Positions 44,828 through 64,000 of a DNA stretch of 64,000 nt are shown in pieces. Origin of the DNA: Arenicola marina. Lineage: Eukaryota > Annelida > Polychaeta > Arenicolidae. The notes beneath the pieces are model-generated. The model worked only from the letters and a program-made list of their open reading frames with translations. It did no database searches and had not been told where the DNA came from. Every line of letters begins with the position of its first letter. The first letter of the stretch is position 1. The stretch lies in contig OZ025248.1 of the NCBI GenBank assembly GCA_964019135.1, positions 70,190,119-70,254,118 of the forward strand, written 5' to 3'. Made by a program: the position numbers and the translations under genes.

Positions 44828-47476
44828 CTGCCATTAGGTAAAAGCGATATGACCTTTGCAGGTTGAACAAAAGAAATGTCTCTTTTGTATACATGAAACC
44901 TGCCCGAGATGCAGGTGCCAGTCCCGGGGAGAGTGGGGGGGACATACATTAATACAGGGGTGGCGATGTGTCGTCGATGCCGTAGAGAGGGTGTGGAGAG
45001 CGAGAGAAAAGTACCCAATTTTGTAATCATCGAGAGAGAATTTGTTGGTTAAAAAAGAGAAAAAAGGCGAAAAAGGGTCATTCGGGTGGCACATATGTAT
45101 ATACCTAAGTATATGTATTGTCCCCCTCCCCCTTCCCTCCCCCACGGGGTGCCAGTCTTTGAACCCATGACGTCTTGATTGGCCGCCACCCTGCTAAACA
45201 AATGAACTATGTGAACTATGGAGGCTTCCTAACAGGGTAAACTGTCCTTTGCAATCCACATGCAGCCGCCGGTGACACGGGCACACTGTTAGGAACCGGC
45301 GTGTTGTCAAGAGCGCTTGCTGTAAATCATTATATGATAATGTTAAGCCGTAAATCCTCCCGGACTTGTCAGTTCAGCGACCTTGTGGTAACTATCAAAA
45401 TTTGAGTGCCTGTATGACGGTGACAGCCGTGACCCAGGGAGCTAATTTAGTCAGACGCTTCAGACGATCAACAAGTCTAACTAAGTGAAGATACGAAAAA
45501 GGTCATTATTTCTATCGCATCGAGTTGTGACGACGATAAAATCTAACTTGGGCTTCCATGTAGTGATTGCAGAAATTGTATTCAGCCCACACCTATGCCT
45601 CTGTACTATATTCCAAGAGAAATAATATAATAAAGAAAAAAATCTGATAGTACAACAAAACAATCTGTAATTCTTTAATACTCTCACAAGCAATGGTCAA
45701 AGTCGCCCCTTGGACGTCTCGGAGTCAATGACTTATTCTTCAGCACGCGCAATAATTCTTTACTGTTAATTCTAGACAACTGCATTCTGTTTTTCCAGAT
45801 TGTTCACGTTTATTGGCTATTGTAATGTCTGAAACACGCAGCATTTAAGTATATTTATCTTCGGAGGTTCGTTGTTTGTCACCGGTGAACAAAAACGGGG
45901 CACTAGGAATGTTGGTTGCATGAGTTCAGGTTGGTTACTCACATATTCGAGTAATTGGGATACCTGCTGTTAATCCCCGCCCCTAACCACCGCTCGATCT
46001 TCTTGCCAAAGGAGCTCGCGGGGAAACCACCGTGAGTGTTCGGTCAGCGTAAGGACTTCCTACTATTTAATCACACAGCATGTACGTAAGTGCAGCATAA
46101 TTAAAATAATAAATCGGGAAATAAACATACTTGTCTTTTGGTTGCCTTCGTTACGATGGGTTTTTTTTTCCAATAAGCCAAATGACGATAATAGACGGAC
46201 ACACATTCAAAAAATCAACATTTTCTAATGTGGGTAAACAGTTGGTGCCACGCCAAAACAACTTTATTTCATAATAATCTCTGGAGTATATTTGTATCTC
46301 ATCGAGGGATGATATTTTCGAAAGACGCTGAAGCCTATCTCACGCTTCCCGCGCAAAAGTTCATTTTCAGCCTGCGTGCGGATCGTATCGCATTAAAACA
46401 AATGACGTCAATGGGAAAACAAACCCACGTGCTCTGCTCCGCTCGCATGCTGCTGTTTTGCAATCGGCTTAATTGTTTTGGCTTATTTTTGTTGTGTGAA
46501 TTAAACCGAAATAGTGTCTTGTTGGATCTTATGGGTATTATCCATCTGCAACACTCAGTTTGTCCATATTTCCAAGTGCGGAAACAAATAGTCACGAATA
46601 CCATGGATTTGAGCCGTCAAAGTGTTAACAACAGTGTCAGCTCTGTTCGCGGCCCATTTTCGGGACTGAGTGTGACTCGAACACACTCGTGTCTCTCGCA
46701 CGCACAAGAGGTTCAGAATATGCATGCTTTTTTATTAACACTCAGACTGATAAGGGAGATGCAGCCTGAAGCTATCCCTACCATTTTCTCTGTAGCGAAC
46801 CTTCAAAAAATGGGTTCACATGACCACTAGCTGATAAATTAAGGATCAGCAACACAGTCACTGACACTGTTCCCATCTGGTGACCAGGGACCGTAATTAT
46901 AATCTCCTCGAAAGTTACGCACTTTCTTAATTCAGAAAATCCACGCCGATAATCGCTCGACAAATCTTCTACTTACCTAAGTAGCGATTATGAATACGGC
47001 CCCAGGCCCCGACCCGGGGGCTGCCGCTGTAGTACAGGGGAGGGGTGGGGGTACAGTATGATATGGGATAGAGCAATCAGCACAGTAGCAGAGCAGGTTG
47101 ATGTGCGGTAGAGTTGCATGCATATATCATGCAGTGCATGTAGGGATACATTCATGACCAAGCACAAAGCAAGTCTTGAAGCAGTATTGACATTTGTTCT
47201 TATGACTACCAGTCAAGTGTCAAGACTCTTCCATCTGAACGTTCAGGTTAACACAGCCTGCAAACAGCTGTGTAATGCAATGTAATTAGGTCATGTGTAA
47301 GACGAAATGGATATGAAGTAAGTGCTGGGCGCGAGACCTGCGTGTGTCACGCTGAAAGAGTCGTTCCCGCTGTCATGAGAGATCCACTTGTTAACGTGCG
47401 ACCCCACCCCCCACCCCCTCTTTCCTAAAACTACAGCGCCTATAGGGCCATTCCTTATGCTGCAGCCTCTCAAAAT
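44828..47476 (+). pseudogene. Collapsed copy of gene 1: 5' flank and part of exon 1 joined to 3' flank
   Basis: 44828-45620 copies gene 1 positions about 2155-3215: upstream DNA, then CAGGGAGCTAATTTAGTCAG, the end of exon 1, its donor region and the start of intron 1. About 500 bp of upstream DNA with the start codon are missing. From 45713 to 47476 it copies 19366-21129, the 3' flank of gene 1. Thus everything from intron 1 to just after the stop codon is gone. A 234-bp insertion (44924-45157) interrupts the 5' part. The donor AAGTAAGTG has become AACTAAGTG. No protein can come from it. Confidence 0.8.
44924..45157. mobile_element. Insertion with 10-bp direct repeats in the collapsed copy
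   Basis: GGTGCCAGTC stands at 44914-44923 and again at 45148-45157, and the sequence between has no counterpart in the 5' flank of gene 1 (about 2262). A target duplication around an inserted short element is the simplest reading. The interior is purine-rich with no inverted ends that I can see. Confidence 0.6.
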
Positions 47477-47959
47477 GGTCCAGGCATGGGGGAAGTGAGC
47501 CGGGCCGTTCCTGTTTCTTGTGATTACGCTGCATCAATGTGCAATAGTGTTATCTAGTTTACCCACTCTCTGTTATTAAATTAACAGATGCGAGGACTCC
47601 ATTGCAAGCCCCGGTGGAGTGAGGTGGGGTAATTACTGTAGGCACGCAGCGCGGGAACCATTGGGTTCCCCTTTGACGCCACATACACTGATGCTAATTA
47701 GCGATGCTCTTCAGAAATGGAATGAGTGTGGTGCTCTTTGTAGAGGTCCTACGGCATGAGTTTGTGTTTTAAAAATAGCAGCTGTTTCTCGTCTTGTATG
47801 CCTCCATATAACACACTTGATTCGTCGTTTAAAGATCGCATGTTTAAACAGACCAGAGAAGGTCAGACATAATTTTCGCGTTATGCCTGGTTAGGGGTTA
47901 CAAGTAAGGTACCAATCTAACAGTAGTCTTGGGACATAGTAAAGCAAATTCAATACTTA

Positions 47960-48430
47960 AATCTTTTTTCCCCGATGGCGATGTTTATAAATACGAGTGT
48001 ACCACAAGTAAGGCGTGGAAGCCGAATCTTCTAATATTTCTTATGGCCGTTCTGATAATATAGTTACAGACCTAATTAATGTGCATAATTCTGAAATAGT
48101 TTTTTTTTCATTTGGTAGTTTTCCACTGTAAATGAACAGTAACATGGAATCACAGATATGATTTTGATCTTTACCTGCAGATTGGACTTCTCAGAAAAGA
48201 ACGCTGCATGATGTGTCAGCAATTAAGTATTGTATGGATCGACCTCAGGGGTCTATCTGATACCACGGATTATAAGGATGCTCACAACGACATGAAGACG
48301 ACACAATAATCACTGCAGCAAGATGTGAATCACATCTAAGCCAACAAGCAATAGACAAGGAGAGTAAATGAAAAATGAGGGCATACATGTAATTATAAGA
48401 ACAACATTAAATATTCAATATTTAATTAGG
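47960..48430 (-). repeat. Inverted copy of sequence from gene 1 intron 23
   Basis: The reverse complement of this stretch matches about 16780-17265: shared CACTCGTATTTATAAACATCG, GAAGCCGAATCTTCTAATA, CCTAATTAATGTG and ATGTCGTTGTGAGCATC. Identity is moderate with small indels. Relative to gene 2 it has the same orientation as in gene 1, but lies beyond the last exon. Confidence 0.75.
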
Positions 48431-48439
48431 GTCAATCAA

Positions 48440-48705
48440 CTTAAGAAGGGTCAAGGTTGAGAGGAGACATCTGCCCAGGTAGGTTTCGAACCAGACAAGG
48501 GCTGTTTCGACACTTGCCGAACGCGATACCCACTAGGCCACCGGACCCCGACAATGTTCGAAAAATGACATGTCATCGGTATGTTGCGCGAACACATACA
48601 TTGGGACATGTCGTGCATGACCACCGCGAGTTCGGGCAGGATGATTGACCTGGCAAAGCACGCTCGACAACGCCGTGCGTGCTAACCACCGGCCAGGTCA
48701 AAGAA
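48440..48705 (-). mobile_element. tRNA-derived SINE-like element
   Basis: On the minus strand TGGCCTAGTGGG (48529-48540) is a perfect Pol III A box and GGTTCGAAACC (48482-48492) a near-perfect B box, spaced as in a tRNA. The ends do not form an acceptor stem. Next to it, TTGACCTGGC (48645-48654) and GCCAGGTCAA (48692-48701) form a second hairpin with a tRNA-like GGTGGTTAGCACGC. Confidence 0.6.
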
Positions 48706-50482
48706 GCAATCTCGAGTTATACTTGTTTCTGTTTCTCGAAGGACTATCTATGGTGAGCAGAAGAAAATAGTATAACTGTGCATGAAGTTTCAAACTTTCA
48801 ACTCCGGATAGTGGACTGAACGATTTAGGAAGAAGTTATAGCATTCATTCCACAGAAACAATCCACAGTCCTGTTTTCTGTCAATTATTTTTGGGTGGAT
48901 ATTTTCACATGTGTGTCAGCGGCAATTTAAGATGTTATGATTATTACAATGCTGTTGAGAAGAAGCGCCTGGCAAATTATCATTCAAATAACTTCGAGCA
49001 GTTCTCATGTACCTGTCAGGCCCGTCAAGTTTGGAGAGTGGCAAGCATCATGCGCCCCCCTCCCCCACCCCCCAATTTAACTTTAACAGACCTGCGTGTA
49101 CCTGTATCTTCCATGAGCATATGTGCGATTCATGTAATCCAAAATTTTGATAGTACTGATAGTCCAAGGCAATTGTTCAGCTAAAATGGAAAACAGGCTT
49201 TGCTATTTCTTGTAGTAAGTCAATGCTGTTCTCGTCAAATCAGCGGGTAGAAGAAACAAGAAAGTCCTGATATTGTTCTCACCAGTGGCGTAGAATCTGG
49301 TAGTTTTTAGTGAAATTGAGTAAGAAAGTGCGTTGAGACACTTCCAAGAGTAAAATCAGTTAAAGACATACCCTTAACAACCTGCTTGCAAATAAAAATA
49401 AAACGTTTCAAAATAATTTTAGATTTTGAGTGAAGTGAAGAAATTTAGCCTATGGGATCTGGGAGCCAGTTGATTTCTGTAATTTCCGTGCTATATTTGT
49501 GTTTCGTCAAGGAATCGACATGTACCTGATCAACACATATGTGATTATATATTATTCCATAAGAATTATAGTTTTACCGCGAAAAGCACAATGAAACCCC
49601 GATGGCAAATCGATCAATTTCGTGTAGTTTCTTATGCCACCAGTTTGACCGTACAGAAGAATAAGGGCGGGGCGGGGGGGGGGGGGGCAAGGTGTATTTC
49701 CGTTCCTCGTGAATGGGCTTTTTTTTACCGTGAACTGGGAATTAGGAAGTGAATTCTTTCATGAACTGGGAATGGGGTATTAGCCGCCGCCGTGATCAAG
49801 GATTTTCATTTAAACACGGGAATTAATTCATGGGAACACGACCCCCCCCCCCCCCCCCCCCCATGTATGGCGGCGCTGCGGAACGGCTTGTCACGGAAAT
49901 TCCGGTCTAATTCAGTGTTTATTATCTGCAACATATGTATCTTTAAATATTTCAACAACATGTTACGCCAGTATAGTTTATCAAAAAGTCATGCATAAAT
50001 AGAATAATAACTAATACCCTCTAAGATAATTAACTTAAACTCCTAAAACAGCTTAATTGCTCATATTTAATCAAAAGGATTTTTGTCAGGATTTGCAAAT
50101 GCTTCCAGCGGACACAATGGTTCCAGCGGTTTGGCGACACGGAGATGTCTCTCTAGGATTTCGGTTCAGGGGTTGCAGGGGATGGGAGTGGCCATGTTTC
50201 GTGAGCCCCCCTCCCCGCTCTCCACCACGGTATTTCTTATAAGCACCAAATTCAGGTCTCTTTATCGCTTTAAGCGGCTCGCGTATCAATTTGCGGGATG
50301 TCTGGCTTCATTTGAGTTCTTGTTGAACGTAAATATCTTGGTAATATATCTTGATGACGGCTATTATCTTGCCTAATTTAATATATGTGTATCTACATAT
50401 CTTACGGTTTGAGAGCCAAAGGCCTATAGCTGTTTCCCAAATAGAAACAAAAACACAAGTAAGTGCATCTAGCTTGAATGAA

Positions 50483-50488
50483 TTTATT
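50483..50488 (-). promoter_or_regulatory. Candidate polyadenylation signal of gene 2
   Basis: AATAAA on the minus strand about 250 nt beyond the gene 2 stop codon. Its position is right for a 3' UTR, but the region is AT-rich and a chance match is possible. Confidence 0.4.
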
Positions 50489-50738
50489 TTCGCTTTAATA
50501 CGCAATTATAAAAAAGATACAAATGAATATATAAATAGAATAAGCCCTGATCAATCCATGAGCCAAGCAATGTACGCATTGTTAACGCCGCACTTTCTGT
50601 CCAATCTATCCTACAACGCCGTCGCCGCTAATAAAACGACAAAGCAGCTGACAGTTTCCGGATCAACGTAGAATTGGTTCTGTATCTTATGTGACGTCAG
50701 ATAGTGATGCTTCCTTCCACTTACTGATGTGTCACGTC

Positions 50739-64000
<13,262 letters not shown>

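Larger units (their letters stand above)
47477..50482. other. Intergenic stretch downstream of gene 2
   Basis: No supported coding region. It contains an inverted copy of gene 1 intron 23 sequence (47960-48430), a SINE-like tRNA relic (48440-48705), and G and C homopolymers at about 49668-49690 and 49842-49862. Confidence 0.6.

Noticed and set aside
46228-46830. 200-codon open frame on the plus strand
   Set aside because: It lies inside the duplicated 3'-flank block. The other copy (near 19940-20400) is interrupted relative to it, and the translation has no domain or repeat pattern of a real protein.
50351-50671. 106-codon plus-strand frame beside the gene 2 end
   Set aside because: It overlaps the likely 3' UTR of gene 2, has no recognisable domain and is AT-rich; chance is more likely.

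Overview
The window is animal nuclear DNA. Short coding exons with GT-AG introns lie in AT-rich sequence full of foldback elements, LINE relics, minisatellites and G or C homopolymers. The domain set (vWD, C8, TIL, EGF, Ly6/uPAR, CBM14-like, LamG) and a Golgi-type LicD/fukutin protein suggest a marine invertebrate, either a lophotrochozoan such as a mollusc or an invertebrate deuterostome. The sequence alone does not settle which. I saw no retroviral, LTR or capsid-bearing element.

Layout: (1) 2958-19331, plus strand: a complete gene of 25 exons. I read 1336 codons plus a stop with every intron phase consistent. It encodes a secreted mosaic protein: signal peptide and furin site, a Cys module, a Ly6/uPAR domain, EGFs, a second Cys module, EGF, vWD-C8-TIL, a Cys-rich segment, five EGFs, a linker and a C-terminal LamG jellyroll. 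(2) 19332-50738: about 31 kb of repeat-rich sequence. It holds an intronless LicD-family gene (minus, 24119-25171), a broken copy of it (33290-33882), a minisatellite of about 80 copies, a CATGG palindrome array, several MITE-like elements, three LINE relics, tRNA-like relics, possible exons of an unidentified minus-strand gene, and a collapsed copy of gene 1 (44828-47476). (3) 50739 to beyond 64000, minus strand: the 3' part of a paralogue of gene 1. Its LamG module has the same five-exon structure, preceded by two chitin-binding-like exons and 28 EGF exons. Of these, 27 lie in one tandem array of about 330-bp units that still continues near the window edge.

The two large genes face each other tail to tail and look like an old inverted duplication. 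The smaller array of the same ~330-bp EGF unit in gene 1 (three copies) and the 27 copies in gene 2 suggest that one exon-intron cassette has been expanded, with higher-order repeats of 4, 6 and 8 units. Both proteins should be extracellular, built for binding to matrix, mucus or cuticle. vWD/C8/TIL/EGF/CBM14 mosaics of this kind are known among invertebrate adhesive, mucin-like and shell or cuticle matrix proteins, but function here is inference only.
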